A stretch of 64,000 nucleotides of DNA from Natrinema amylolyticus_A (GCF_042678045.1 NZ_JBHUDI010000004.1:1-64000), one strand, 5' to 3'; positions 33,899-43,089 are shown, numbered from the stretch's first letter. Numbers and translations: made by a program. Notes: generated from the letters alone by a model not told the origin.

Positions 33899-34183
33899 TC
33901 AGCGCCGCGCCTCGAGTTCCGCCTCGAGATCAGACAGCTCCATATCCTTCATCGCGAGCAACACGAGCAGATGATAGATGATGTCTGCTCCCTCGTGGGC
34001 GATCTCCTCCCGATCGTCGTCTTTGGCCGCGAGAACGAGTTCGGTGGCTTCCTCGCCGAGTTTCTCTAACACCGCGTTTTCGCCCTTTTCATGGGTAAAC
34101 AGCGAGGCGGTGTAGGAGTCCTCGGGCAACGTTTCCTTTCGGTCTTCGATGACGGCGAACAGTTCTTCGAGCGTCTCGTCCAT
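33899..34183 (-). CDS. hisE: Phosphoribosyl-ATP diphosphatase
   Basis: The 94-residue protein is HisE, which hydrolyses phosphoribosyl-ATP to phosphoribosyl-AMP in histidine synthesis. The MazG-like all-helical metal site is seen as KLGEEATELVLAAK and HEGADIIYHLLVLL, the E-E-x-x-E and E-x-x-D motifs. No other his gene is in the window. Its ATG directly follows the DUF151 stop with no gap, so the two are co-translated. Confidence 0.93.
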   Translation of the reverse strand: MDETLEELFAVIEDRKETLPEDSYTASLFTHEKGENAVLEKLGEEATELVLAAKDDDREEIAHEGADIIYHLLVLLAMKDMELSDLEAELEARR

Positions 34184-34651
34184 CTACAGCTCACCCGACA
34201 CGTTGCGGATGTCTTCGAGGTCGGCGAACTTCTCGCTGTCGTCTCGGCCGTCCGCAAAGACCTCGTCGGTAACCTCGATCGGCGCGTTCGTCCGGGCCGC
34301 CAGCGCGAGCGAGTCGCTCGGCCGGGCATCGACGACCGTCTCGCCGCGAGGCGTCTCGAGATGCAGATCTGCGATGTAGGTGCCGCCGCGTCCGTCCTCG
34401 CGTGTCTCGATCTCGTTGACGACGACGCGGTCGATCCGACTACCCAGCTCTTCCATGACGTCCAGCAACAGATCGTGGGTCAGCGGCCGGCCGATGTCTT
34501 CAGCCTCGAGTCCGCGGGCGATGCTCGTCGCCTCCTCGAAGCCGATGAAGATCGGCACGATGTCGTCTTCGCCCTCGACGGCGAGGACGACGACCGGGAC
34601 CGGTCCTTGCGGAGTCCCTGCGACGCGAACCGCGTCGATGGATGCCTGCAT
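34184..34651 (-). CDS. DUF151 bifunctional-nuclease family protein
   Basis: The 155-residue protein fits DUF151: VPVVVLAVEGEDDIVPIFIG at 17-36, GRPLTHDLLLDVMEELG in the centre and ARPSDSLALAARTNAPIEV near the end. Plant and bacterial relatives have been reported as nucleases; the archaeal role is unproven. It is joined to hisE with no gap. ATG at 34651 is chosen since MQASIDAVRV is the family start, just after a perfect palindrome. Confidence 0.87.
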   Translation of the reverse strand: MQASIDAVRVAGTPQGPVPVVVLAVEGEDDIVPIFIGFEEATSIARGLEAEDIGRPLTHDLLLDVMEELGSRIDRVVVNEIETREDGRGGTYIADLHLETPRGETVVDARPSDSLALAARTNAPIEVTDEVFADGRDDSEKFADLEDIRNVSGEL

Positions 34652-34652
34652 A

Positions 34653-34675
34653 CCCCTACTGTGGGGTGGTAGGGG
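34653..34675 (-). promoter_or_regulatory. Palindrome at the DUF151-hisE start (operator-like)
   Basis: CCCCTAC (34653-34659) and GTAGGGG (34669-34675) are perfect inverted repeats around a 9-base centre, one base from the start codon. An AT-rich GTGTTTTGCC (34675-34684) lies about 29 bases before the ATG, so the palindrome would overlap the transcription start. It could be an operator or 5' hairpin. Confidence 0.4.
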
Positions 34676-34734
34676 CAAAACACGTCCGGTCGCGAATGCA
34701 TGCACGAACCACGGCGGTGTCCGTGCGGCCAGCG

Positions 34735-35352
34735 TTACGCCGGGTCCTCGAGTCCCGGCACCACTGTCGCCTCGTTTTCGAAAAAGGCCAGTCCGTGAAT
34801 CCGGCTATCGGGTGTCAGTTCCGGATGAAACGCAGTGCCGACGACCGGGCCGTCCCGGACCGCGACCGGGCGGTCGTCCCACGTCGCGAGCACCTCGGCG
34901 TCGCCGACCGACTCGATCGCCGGCGCGCGGATGAACACGGCCGGATACGGCTCGTCGAGGCCCGTAACCTCGAGTGGCGCCTCGAAGCTATCCTTCTGGC
35001 GGCCGAAGGCGTTGCGCTCGACCGACACGTCGAGCAGCCCCAGTTCGTCGACCCGGTCGTCGCCGGCGTCGCTCGAGGCGACGATGAGGCCGGCACAGGT
35101 CGCAAGAAGCGGTTTCCCAGCGTCGACGTGCGCTTCGATCTCGGGGGCGATGCCGTCGCTGTGGAGCAGTCGGGAGATGGTCGTCGATTCGCCGCCGGGC
35201 ATCGCCAGCAGGTCGCAGTCGGGGACGATCCCCGCGTCGCGAATCTCGTGGACGGTGACCTCACGGCCGTGGGCTGTCGCGGCGCGTTCGATCGCGGCTG
35301 CGTGTTCCTCGACGTCGCCCTGGACCGCGACGACGCCCGCAGTCAGTGACAT
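34735..35352 (-). CDS. pdxT: Pyridoxal 5'-phosphate synthase glutaminase PdxT
   Basis: The 205-residue protein is a class I glutamine amidotransferase that supplies ammonia to PdxS. The nucleophile is Cys86 (LLATCAGLI), with His176 and Glu178 (AFHPEL) completing the triad. PGGESTTISRLL is the PdxT oxyanion region. pdxS is not in the window. The start MSLTAGVVAVQGDVEEH fits the family; the nine-codon upstream extension does not. Confidence 0.94.
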   Translation of the reverse strand: MSLTAGVVAVQGDVEEHAAAIERAATAHGREVTVHEIRDAGIVPDCDLLAMPGGESTTISRLLHSDGIAPEIEAHVDAGKPLLATCAGLIVASSDAGDDRVDELGLLDVSVERNAFGRQKDSFEAPLEVTGLDEPYPAVFIRAPAIESVGDAEVLATWDDRPVAVRDGPVVGTAFHPELTPDSRIHGLAFFENEATVVPGLEDPA

Positions 35353-35530
35353 GACCGCAGGTATGGATGGCGCGTTCAAAAAGGTCGCGTCACCGGGCTC
35401 TCGTGGCGAACGATGACTGGATTCGATGCCCGGCGGCGCTGGCTGGTGTCAGTACAGTCCCGTGAACAGTTCGGTCGGGATATGTCCTGCCCCAGTCTTA
35501 CTGGCGTTGACCACGTCAGGGAAAGCAGTG

Positions 35531-35746
35531 ATGAGTCACTCCGACATGCGTCGATGGGAGTACAAGACGCTTAGGCCACCCCGTGACGAAACGAAAAAAG
35601 AAGCCGAAGACCCGCAGGATCAACTGAATGCGCACGGCGATGACGGCTGGGAACTCGTCGAGACGATCGATTACACGAGTGGCGGAACCAAGTTTCTCGT
35701 CTTCAAACGCCCAGCCGGGGCCGCCAGTAGTGCCAACGGGGAGTGA
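35531..35746 (+). CDS. DUF4177 small protein
   Basis: The 71-residue protein has the DUF4177 pattern: RRWEYKTLR at the start, then DQLNAHGDDGWELVETIDY and FLVFKRP at the end. It is a small alpha/beta domain of unknown role. The next membrane gene begins six bases after its stop, so the two are likely one operon. ATG at 35531 begins the domain. Confidence 0.8.
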   Translation: MSHSDMRRWEYKTLRPPRDETKKEAEDPQDQLNAHGDDGWELVETIDYTSGGTKFLVFKRPAGAASSANGE

Positions 35747-35752
35747 CTCGAC

Positions 35753-36781
35753 GTGAGTGATCGCAACGACACCTCCTCTGACACCGGAACGGCGAACACG
35801 ATGCGTGAACGTGCTGGCGAGAGCCGCCTCAAAATCTGGCTACTCCTCGGCGCGAACCGCCTTCAGGTGACTGCCGTTCTGGCCCTGACTGTATTCGTCG
35901 GCTTTGTCGCGGCCGTTACCCTGCTCCCGGAGCCGCTGACACCACAGTTACAGACCGGCGACACGATCGAAACGATGTTCTCGACGATGCTCTCGGCCAT
36001 TATCACCGGGACTACGATCGTCGTCACGATCGGTCAATTAGTTCTTTCCCAGGAGAACGGGCCACTTGGTGACCAGCGTGACCGAATGGAGAACGCGATG
36101 GACTTCCGGGACTTTACCGAGGAGCTGATTGGCTCGCCCAGCCCTGCTGATCCGTCGACGTTTCTCCGGGAAATCGTTGGCGTGGCCCAGCACCGAGCCG
36201 AGACCCTTCGCGAGCAGGTCTCCGAAAACGACGCCGATGGGCTCCGAGAAGACGTCGCCGAGTTCACCGACAGTCTCGTCGGCAACTCCGAACTCGTCCG
36301 CGACCAGCTCGAGGGTGCGTCGTTTGGCAACTTCGATGTCTTATTCGCCGCGCTCAACTACAACTACGGCTGGAAGATCTTCCAGGTCGAACGGATCGCA
36401 AACGAGTACGAGGACGACCTCTCTGACGACGAACTGGCGCTGTTAGACGAGCTGAAGACCGCGTTGAGCCTGTTCGGGCCAGCGCGGGAACACGTCAAGA
36501 CCCTGTACTTCGAGTGGGCGCTTGTTTCGCTCTCGCAGATGATTCTCTATGCCGCAGTGCCAGCACTGGTCATCGCTGGTATCATGCTCACGGTCGTTGA
36601 CGCGGGGACGTTTCCCGGAGAGACACTCGGCGCCGCGAACATGACGTGGGCAATCGGGCTGGCGTTTACGATCACGCTCGTGCCGTTTCTGCTATTTACG
36701 GCCTACGTGCTCCGGATCGTCACGGTCGCAAAACGCACGCTTGCGATCGAGCCGCTAATCCTCCGTGACTCACAGCGGTAG
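35753..36781 (+). CDS. Four-helix membrane protein, unknown function
   Basis: The 342-residue protein has two helices near the start (about 39-58 and 74-98), a long soluble helical middle (100-250) rich in Glu/Asp, and two helices near the end (about 253-278 and 292-315). A conserved-looking stretch, TTIVVTIGQLVLSQENGPLG, sits at the end of helix 2. I do not recognise a named family with known function. The GTG start at 35753 follows the DUF4177 stop by six bases. Confidence 0.78.
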   Translation: MSDRNDTSSDTGTANTMRERAGESRLKIWLLLGANRLQVTAVLALTVFVGFVAAVTLLPEPLTPQLQTGDTIETMFSTMLSAIITGTTIVVTIGQLVLSQENGPLGDQRDRMENAMDFRDFTEELIGSPSPADPSTFLREIVGVAQHRAETLREQVSENDADGLREDVAEFTDSLVGNSELVRDQLEGASFGNFDVLFAALNYNYGWKIFQVERIANEYEDDLSDDELALLDELKTALSLFGPAREHVKTLYFEWALVSLSQMILYAAVPALVIAGIMLTVVDAGTFPGETLGAANMTWAIGLAFTITLVPFLLFTAYVLRIVTVAKRTLAIEPLILRDSQR

Positions 36782-36853
36782 GCTGCGATTCGGACGGTGT
36801 GGCACGCTCTTCGAAGGAGACTCGGGGAGAACGTGGCTCGAGAAACAGGCGGG

Positions 36854-37015
36854 TTACGAAATAAACGTCAGCAGCTGGACCAGCACGCCCAGCATGACGC
36901 CGAACGCGATGACCGTTTTGGGGTCGATACGGATAGCGTTCGAGTCCTCGGAGTCGAAGTACCGGACGAGTCCGGCACTGGACATCAGCCCGCCGGTGTT
37001 CTGTCCTTTGTCCAT
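36854..37015 (-). CDS. Preprotein translocase subunit Sec61-beta (SecG-like)
   Basis: ATG at 37015 to TAA at 36854 encodes 53 residues, the usual archaeal size. It has a hydrophilic start with Gly/Ser (GGLMSSAGLVRYFD), then D-P-K-T-V-I and one membrane helix to the end (about 34-53). The AGLVRYFD...IRIDPK pattern is that of archaeal Sec61-beta, part of the SecYE-beta protein channel. It is divergent from thioredoxin. Confidence 0.88.
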   Translation of the reverse strand: MDKGQNTGGLMSSAGLVRYFDSEDSNAIRIDPKTVIAFGVMLGVLVQLLTFIS

Positions 37016-37133
37016 ATCCGACACTATGGGCCCCTCGAACTAAACCTTTCGACCGGGCCGCGTCGGCGATGACGGCAATGCAATTGCAGTGGGAAACCCT
37101 TATGCGCAGCGCGTGGCAACTAGCGCTGACCGC

Positions 37134-37403
37134 ATGACCGTCACACTCAAGGACTTCTACGCTGACTGGTGTGGCCCCTGTAAGACCCAGGACCCGATCC
37201 TCGAGGAGCTCGAGGAAGACTGGGAGGGGCGCTTCGAAGTCGAGAAAGTAAACGTCGACGAACAGCAGGACATCGCCAACGAGTACCAGGTCCGATCGCT
37301 GCCGACGCTCGTCATCGAGAACGACGACGGGATCGTCGAGCGCTTCGTTGGCGTCACCCAGCGCGACGACATCGAGGACGCCCTCGAGTCGGCCGGCGCG
37401 TAG
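37134..37403 (+). CDS. trxA: Thioredoxin
   Basis: The 89-residue protein has the active site D11-W-C13-G-P-C16-K and the cis-proline turn SLPTLVI. It is short but complete for archaeal thioredoxin-like proteins and acidic. It reduces protein disulfides, with a thioredoxin reductase such as the one at 44890 as a possible donor (inference). CTTATG at 37099-37104 lies about 33 bases before the ATG. The upstream in-frame ATG at 37089 is rejected because it precedes that box. Confidence 0.93.
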   Translation: MTVTLKDFYADWCGPCKTQDPILEELEEDWEGRFEVEKVNVDEQQDIANEYQVRSLPTLVIENDDGIVERFVGVTQRDDIEDALESAGA

Positions 37404-37533
37404 TCGACGACCAGCAGCGATTTTCTCGTTTTTCCGACCGAAAGCGGCTGCGCTGGCGACCCGATCGGCGTTCACTGCCCCTCCGTTTCGACGTCGGCAC
37501 GCCGGAGCGGAGGAAATCGATACGCCGAGTGAC

Positions 37534-38202
37534 CTAGACCCACTTCACGCCGACGTCGTGCATGTCGTCGTTGTACTTCGCGATGTTGATGACCAGCGGT
37601 GTGACGCTCTCGACTTCCGCCGCGTTGGCAAGCGGGCCGGCCTCGAGCGCGCGCAGCCCCTCGATTTCACCCGCGAGAGTCAGGACGGTGTCGCCGGCCG
37701 CGTCGTCGTCGGCGACGACGAGCGTATCGAGGTCGAGGTCGGTCTCGAGGTCGGCGAGCACGTCGGCCGCGAGGTTGTGGAACGCGCCGACGACGGGGAC
37801 CTCGTCGGGGGCCCGCTCGGCGACGAGTTCGGTCACGCTGCCGGCCGACGGTGGGTGATAATGAAGGCCGTCCTCGTCGCCTTTCATGCCGACGGCGGGG
37901 GTGACGAGGACCGTGTCCGAATCGAGGCTGTCCGCGACCGCATCGACGGTGTCGCCGACGTGGTACGGCGGGACGCTGAGCACGACGATATCCGCGCGGT
38001 CGGCGGCCATCTCGTTGGCAAAGCCCTTGATGTCGACGTCGTCGGTGTGACTTTCGAGGACGTCCTCGTAGTCTGCGACCGCGTCGCGGGCCTTCTCGGG
38101 ATCCCGCGATCCGATGAGGAGCTCGTGGCTCGTATCTCGCGCGAACCGCAACGCGAGCCCTTCGCCGATATCACCAGTGCCGCCAAGTAGTGCAATTCGC
38201 AT
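37534..38202 (-). CDS. npdG: F420H2:NADP oxidoreductase
   Basis: The 222-residue protein matches archaeal NpdG (Fno). The start MRIALLGGTGDIGEGLALRF binds NADP (G-G-T-G-D-I-G), then LIGSRDPEKAR, VVLSVPPYHV and VVGAFHNLAA. It moves hydride between F420H2 and NADP+. With mer and cofE in the same window this organism has a working F420 system. ATG at 38202 is preferred over 38208 because MRIALLGG is the family start. Confidence 0.93.
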   Translation of the reverse strand: MRIALLGGTGDIGEGLALRFARDTSHELLIGSRDPEKARDAVADYEDVLESHTDDVDIKGFANEMAADRADIVVLSVPPYHVGDTVDAVADSLDSDTVLVTPAVGMKGDEDGLHYHPPSAGSVTELVAERAPDEVPVVGAFHNLAADVLADLETDLDLDTLVVADDDAAGDTVLTLAGEIEGLRALEAGPLANAAEVESVTPLVINIAKYNDDMHDVGVKWV

Positions 38203-38291
38203 ACGCATCCCTCGGGACGGAACGCGAATAAAAGGGCGGGAGGGCGGCCGATCTCGCCGCGTTCTCGAGCGAGGGCTGCGATTGGCGACGT

Positions 38292-38549
38292 CTAGGGCGC
38301 GTCGTCTTCGGTGGGGTTCATCGCGGCACCCAGTCCGCTGTCGTAGGCGTCGCGCTCGGTCACTTCACGGAGCCGCTGGTCGAGTCGCGTCTCGAGTTCC
38401 TGTCGGCGGTCCGTGTCGACGTCGGGCTCGCCCTCGAGCGCGCGCACGTCGTCGCGAGCCGCCTGCAACACGGCGACGGCATCCTCGGTCTCGAGATCGG
38501 CAGCGCGATCGAGCGCGCGTTCTGCGGTCGCGAGTGGGGAATCGGTCAT
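38292..38549 (-). CDS. Acidic helical protein (85 aa), unknown
   Basis: The 85-residue protein is helical, Ala/Glu/Arg-rich with heptad-like spacing over about residues 5-65 (TAERALDRAADLETEDAVAV), so a coiled coil is likely. The tail is NPTEDDAP. It resembles small haloarchaeal helical-hairpin proteins of unknown role (recalled, not searched). It diverges from the GDPD gene with 93 bases between starts. Confidence 0.6.
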   Translation of the reverse strand: MTDSPLATAERALDRAADLETEDAVAVLQAARDDVRALEGEPDVDTDRRQELETRLDQRLREVTERDAYDSGLGAAMNPTEDDAP

Positions 38550-38642
38550 AGCGCCGGTTCGCGGGGAGCCGGGATCAACGGTGGGCCGGAACACGCCACG
38601 TCGAATCGCGGGTACCATAATCCGGCCCGCCGACGGGTCAGT

Positions 38643-39473
38643 ATGACTCATCCTGCCGTCATCGCCCACCGTGGCTACGCCGGCGTCGCACCCGAGAACA
38701 CCGTCGAAGCGGCCACACGCGCGGCCGCCCACGACGACACCGCGATGCTCGAGATCGACGTCCAGCCGGCCGCCTGCGGCACGCCGGTGGTAATCCACGA
38801 CGAACGCCTCGAGGGGAGTCGCGACGGCCGGCCGCTGACCGACGCGACCGGCCTCGTCTGGGAGACGCCACTCGAGGAACTGCGCGAGGCCCATGTTCTG
38901 GGGACCGACGCGACGGTGCCGACGCTAGCCGAATTTCTCGCAGCCGTCCCCGAGACGGTCGGCGTCAACGTCGAACTGAAGAATCCCGGCACCACGGAGC
39001 TTCGCGTCGGCGAGTCGCTCTCGTCGACCGAGTGCGACCGGCGTCGGGAGGTGTGGCAGCCGTTCGTCGAGCGCGTCGTCGCCGACTGCGAGTCGTTCGG
39101 CGGCGACCTGCTGTTCTCGTCGTTCTGCGAGGGTGCGATCGCGGCGCTGCGAGCGGTCGCCGACGCTGCTGTGGCACCGCTGGTCTGGGACGATCTCGAG
39201 GCCGGCCTCGAAATCGCACGGCGCTACGACTGCGAGGCGATTCATCCGCCGCGGAACGCGATCGCCGGGACGCACCTGGCCGAGACGGCATCCGCCGGTC
39301 TGTCGGCCGACGAACCCGAGATCGACGTACTCGAGGTGGCTCACTCGGAGGGTCGCGCAGTCAACGTCTGGACGGCGACGACCTGGGTGCAGTTCGACGC
39401 GCTCGCAGCGGCCGGCGTCGACGGGGTCGTCGTCGACTATCCTGGGTTGGCTCGGGGCTCGAGCGATCGATAG
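38643..39473 (+). CDS. Glycerophosphodiester phosphodiesterase
   Basis: The 276-residue protein is a GDPD TIM barrel: His9-Arg10 (AHRGYAGVAPENT), Glu37/Asp39 (EIDVQ), His52 (VIHDERL) and a later ELK (VNVELKNPG) form the metal and acid-base sites. It hydrolyses glycerophosphodiesters to glycerol 3-phosphate and an alcohol; the archaeal substrate may be glycerophospho head groups of ether lipids. No signal peptide is visible. It stands alone between divergent and downstream oxidase genes. Confidence 0.92.
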   Translation: MTHPAVIAHRGYAGVAPENTVEAATRAAAHDDTAMLEIDVQPAACGTPVVIHDERLEGSRDGRPLTDATGLVWETPLEELREAHVLGTDATVPTLAEFLAAVPETVGVNVELKNPGTTELRVGESLSSTECDRRREVWQPFVERVVADCESFGGDLLFSSFCEGAIAALRAVADAAVAPLVWDDLEAGLEIARRYDCEAIHPPRNAIAGTHLAETASAGLSADEPEIDVLEVAHSEGRAVNVWTATTWVQFDALAAAGVDGVVVDYPGLARGSSDR

Positions 39474-39756
39474 CGTCGACGCGCTTCGGCGCTCGTTCGG
39501 CGCCCGCCATTGCTGTGGATTGAGCGGAATCCGTCTCCCCTCCTCGATCTGGCAGTCACTGTGCGTTCGGGCCGGTAAGTATCGCCTGCAGATGCACCGC
39601 GTACCTTGATACGTACTATCGTAGTGAGACAGTGGATATGAGTCCCTGTCGCGTACCGAGATGCTGTTTCAGTCGGTGTTTCGCGGCCGTTTCGTCACAG
39701 CGTCTTCGACGTGACGATGGCTACATGCGATATTCGGCGCACGGGGGTGTCGGCCG

Positions 39757-42228
39757 ATGAGTGACTTTCCGCCGCGGACGACGGTCAAACGGTGGCTGGT
39801 GACGACGAATCACAAAGACGTCGGAATCCTCTATCTGGCGACGTCGATGTTCCTGCTCGTCGCCGGTGGTGTCCTCGCGTTGCTGTTTCGGATCCACCTG
39901 TGGGAAGCGGGCGGGATCGACTTCCTGACGAACACACAGTACAACCAGGCAGTGTCGGTCCACGGGCTCTTGATGGTCTTCTGGTTTATTTCGCCGCTTG
40001 GCTTCGCCTTCGCGAACTACGTCGTCCCCTTACAGATCGGGGCGAAAGACCTCGCCTTTCCCCGGCTGAATGCCCTGAGTTACTGGTTCTACCTCTTTTC
40101 TGGAATCCTCATCCTGCTTTCCTTTTTCCAGGGGACGACGTGGGCCAACGGCTGGTATATGTACGCGCCGCTGAACGTGCCGATCTACAACCCTGGCTAC
40201 ACGCTGACGATGGGTGGGAACACGACGATCCTCGCGCTGACGCTCTTTGTCATGTCGGTTACCCTCGGGTCGGTGAACTTCCTGACGACGATCCACTGCT
40301 GTCGCGCTGAGGGGATGGGTCTCTGGAACATGCCGCTGTTCACGTGGGGAACGCTGCTGACCGTCTGGATGATGCTGTTTGCCTTCGCGGCGCTGCTGGC
40401 CGCGCTCATCCTCATGCTCACCGATCGTATCCTGCTCACGCAGTATTTCTCCTCGACTGGGCAAGGCTCGAGCCTGCTCTGGGGACACATCTTCTGGTTC
40501 TTCGGTCATCCGGAGGTCTATATCGTCTTCTTCCCCGCGCTGGGGATCATGTTCGAGATCGTCCAGACGTTCACCGGTCGCCGGCTGGTCGGTCGCAAGT
40601 GGGTCATCATCGCGATGGTGCTGGTCGCGGTCCAGTCGTTCCTCGTGTGGATGCATCACATGTTCCTGACGACGATCAACCTCCCCATCAAGACGCTGTT
40701 CATGGCGACGACGATCGGAATTTCGTTGCCCTTCGATCTGATGGTCTTCGCGATGATCTATACGATGGTCAAGGGTCGGGTGCGGTTTACGACGCCGTTC
40801 CTGTTCACGCTCGGGGCGCTCGTGTTGTTTATCATCGGCGGCATTACGGGGGTATTCCTGGGTGCTGTCGTCCTCGACTACGAGTTCCGTGGCACCTACT
40901 GGGTCGTCGCGCACTTCCACTACGTGATGGTCTCCGGTGTCACAGCGCTGATCGGCGGTCTCTACTACTGGTGGCCGAAGATCACCGGGAAGATGTACTC
41001 CGAACGACTCGGAAAACTCAGCTTCGCCGTCTACTTCGTCGGCTTCAACCTGCTGTACTTCCCGATGTTTCTGGCCTGGGAGACGCCTCGCCGGGTCTTC
41101 CATTACGCCGAGAGCGCACAGCTCTACCAGCAACTCGCGACCGTCGGCGCGTTCGTCCTCGCTCTGTCGATCCTGCTCGTCTTCATCACGCTCGGCAAAA
41201 GCCTCGTTTCGGGCCCCGACGCACCCGACAACCCGTGGCAGTTCGCACGCACTGCCGAGTGGGCGACGACCTCTCCCCCGCCGCTCGAGAACTGGCCGAA
41301 CCGGCCCAGCTACGCCAGCGGCGAGTTGCGGTTCGTCGACGACGCGACCGCGACCGACGGCGGCGCGGTCGCCCGCGGCCGGACAGGACAGACCGAGGCG
41401 CTCGAGGCCGAACACGAGGACCACGCGAGCATCTGGCCGTTCGGCATCGGGGTCGGAATGTTCGTGACGTTCCTCGGCTTCTCGGGACTGACGCCGTTCG
41501 TCGCCGAGTTTGCGGTCCCACGCGGGGCGGAACTCGCCGGTGCCGCTGCCGGCTCGCCGAACGTCGTCTACCCTATCCTCTCGCTGGTCGGCGTCGGCAT
41601 CCTCGGTTACTCGCTCTTCGAGTACGGCCGTGAGGAGTTCAACGCACCGGAGATGGCGATCGCCGAACGCTGGCCGTTCGAGGGCGTCGGCACGACCAAG
41701 ACCGGCGTCTGGTTCTTCCTGGCGTCGGACGTCGTCGTCTTCGGTGCTGTCATCGGCGCGTACGTTTTCATGCGGCTCAACACGGGCTGGGGGGCGATCG
41801 AGCCCGTTCCGCCTTCGGAGGTCGTCGGACTGGTCAACACCTACGTCCTGTTGACCTCGAGTTTCACCGTCGTCATCGCGCTGATGATGGCCGAACGTGG
41901 GAACAAACGCGGCCTGCTCGCGTCGATGGGAGCCACGCTTGCGCTCGGATTCACCTTCCTCGGAATCAAGGGCTACGAGTGGAGCCAGGAGTTTGCCCAC
42001 GACATCTACTGGTTTACCGACCTCGAGTACTCGATGTACTTCGTGACGACGGGCCTGCACGCGTTCCACGTCATTCTCGGCCTGCTCATCGCCGGGTTCA
42101 TGATCTATCGGATCACGACCGTCGACGCCTACCTCGATGACGATCGGCCGGTGGAGTACTTCGGGCTCTACTGGCACTTCGTCGACATCGTCTGGGTGAT
42201 CCTCTTCCCGCTGTTCTACCTCATGTAG
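39757..42228 (+). CDS. Cytochrome c oxidase subunits I and III fused
   Basis: The 823-residue protein is a heme-copper oxidase subunit I (about 1-530) fused to subunit III (about 630-823). Heme and copper ligands are visible: His69 (SVHGLLMVFW), His251 with Glu253 and Tyr255 (GHPEVY), His300-His301, and His386/His388 (AHFHYV). The HPEVY form indicates a type A oxidase with the E-type proton channel. The C-terminal GVWFFLASDVVVFGA is the subunit III start. Subunit II is not adjacent; it must lie elsewhere. It reduces O2 and pumps protons. Confidence 0.95.
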   Translation: MSDFPPRTTVKRWLVTTNHKDVGILYLATSMFLLVAGGVLALLFRIHLWEAGGIDFLTNTQYNQAVSVHGLLMVFWFISPLGFAFANYVVPLQIGAKDLAFPRLNALSYWFYLFSGILILLSFFQGTTWANGWYMYAPLNVPIYNPGYTLTMGGNTTILALTLFVMSVTLGSVNFLTTIHCCRAEGMGLWNMPLFTWGTLLTVWMMLFAFAALLAALILMLTDRILLTQYFSSTGQGSSLLWGHIFWFFGHPEVYIVFFPALGIMFEIVQTFTGRRLVGRKWVIIAMVLVAVQSFLVWMHHMFLTTINLPIKTLFMATTIGISLPFDLMVFAMIYTMVKGRVRFTTPFLFTLGALVLFIIGGITGVFLGAVVLDYEFRGTYWVVAHFHYVMVSGVTALIGGLYYWWPKITGKMYSERLGKLSFAVYFVGFNLLYFPMFLAWETPRRVFHYAESAQLYQQLATVGAFVLALSILLVFITLGKSLVSGPDAPDNPWQFARTAEWATTSPPPLENWPNRPSYASGELRFVDDATATDGGAVARGRTGQTEALEAEHEDHASIWPFGIGVGMFVTFLGFSGLTPFVAEFAVPRGAELAGAAAGSPNVVYPILSLVGVGILGYSLFEYGREEFNAPEMAIAERWPFEGVGTTKTGVWFFLASDVVVFGAVIGAYVFMRLNTGWGAIEPVPPSEVVGLVNTYVLLTSSFTVVIALMMAERGNKRGLLASMGATLALGFTFLGIKGYEWSQEFAHDIYWFTDLEYSMYFVTTGLHAFHVILGLLIAGFMIYRITTVDAYLDDDRPVEYFGLYWHFVDIVWVILFPLFYLM

Positions 42229-42321
42229 CGCCGGCCCGTTTTCTCGTTCGACCCGACGCGCACTCGAGCCGTCGGAGTTGAAGCAGTCGGTTACAAGACG
42301 ACCGTCACACAAGAGCCGACC

Positions 42322-43089
42322 ATGCAACTCTCGAGCATCGTCGATCGACTCGACAAGGAGCTTCGGACCGCAGACTACGCCGATCTCGACGCGAGCGCGA
42401 ACGGTCTCCAGGTCGGTCCGGACGACGCCGAGATCGAACGCGTGGCGTTCGCCGTCGACGGCGTCCGCGAGACGTTCGAAGAGGCGATCGCAGCCGACGC
42501 GGACCTGCTGGTCGTCCACCATGGCCTCTCGTGGGGCGGGATCGACCGCATCACTGGCCGGACCTACGATCGGCTCGCGCCGCTGCTCGAGCACGACCTC
42601 GCACTGTACGTCTCACACCTGCCGCTCGACGGCCACCAGGAACTGGGCAACGCCGCCGGCGTCGCCGACGTGCTCGACCTCGAGGACCGAACCCCGTTCG
42701 GCGAACTCGGCCCTGAATACATCGGCCAGCGCGGGACAGCAGCCGACCCCTACAGCCCCGACGAGCTGCGCGAGCGACTCGCGGCCGACCTTGACACGGG
42801 CGGCCGCCCCGTTCCGGTGCTCGATTTCGGCCCCGACGAGATCGAGGACGTCGCGATCGTCACCGGCAGCGGGGTCGACTGGCTCGACGAGGCCGCCGCG
42901 GCCGACGCGGACGCGCTCGTGACCGGCGAAGGGAAAGGAAAGGTCTACCACGAAGCCAAGGAAGCCGGGATTCACGTCTTCCTCGCGGGCCACTACGCGA
43001 CGGAGACGTTTGGCGTGCGCTCGCTGCAGGCGTTGGTCGAGGATTGGGGGCTCGAGACGACGTATCTCGACGTACCGACGGGATTGTAG
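42322..43089 (+). CDS. Nif3-like dinuclear metal-centre protein
   Basis: The 255-residue protein fits the Nif3/YqfO/GTP-cyclohydrolase-I type 2 family. It starts QLSSIVDRLDKELRTADYAD, with metal-binding VVHHGLSWGG (His96-His97), VSHLPLDGH, VTGEGKGKVYHEAKE and GHYATETFG. The family forms hexameric toroids with two metals; its reaction is unsettled. It is upstream of the deoxyhypusine synthase gene on the same strand, 66 bases away. Confidence 0.9.
   Translation: MQLSSIVDRLDKELRTADYADLDASANGLQVGPDDAEIERVAFAVDGVRETFEEAIAADADLLVVHHGLSWGGIDRITGRTYDRLAPLLEHDLALYVSHLPLDGHQELGNAAGVADVLDLEDRTPFGELGPEYIGQRGTAADPYSPDELRERLAADLDTGGRPVPVLDFGPDEIEDVAIVTGSGVDWLDEAAAADADALVTGEGKGKVYHEAKEAGIHVFLAGHYATETFGVRSLQALVEDWGLETTYLDVPTGL

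Noticed and set aside
40030..42594. Very long open frame (854 codons) antisense to the cytochrome oxidase gene
   Set aside because: The product is charge-rich with no family features, and the plus strand encodes an unmistakable heme-copper oxidase. GC-rich codon use leaves antisense frames open.
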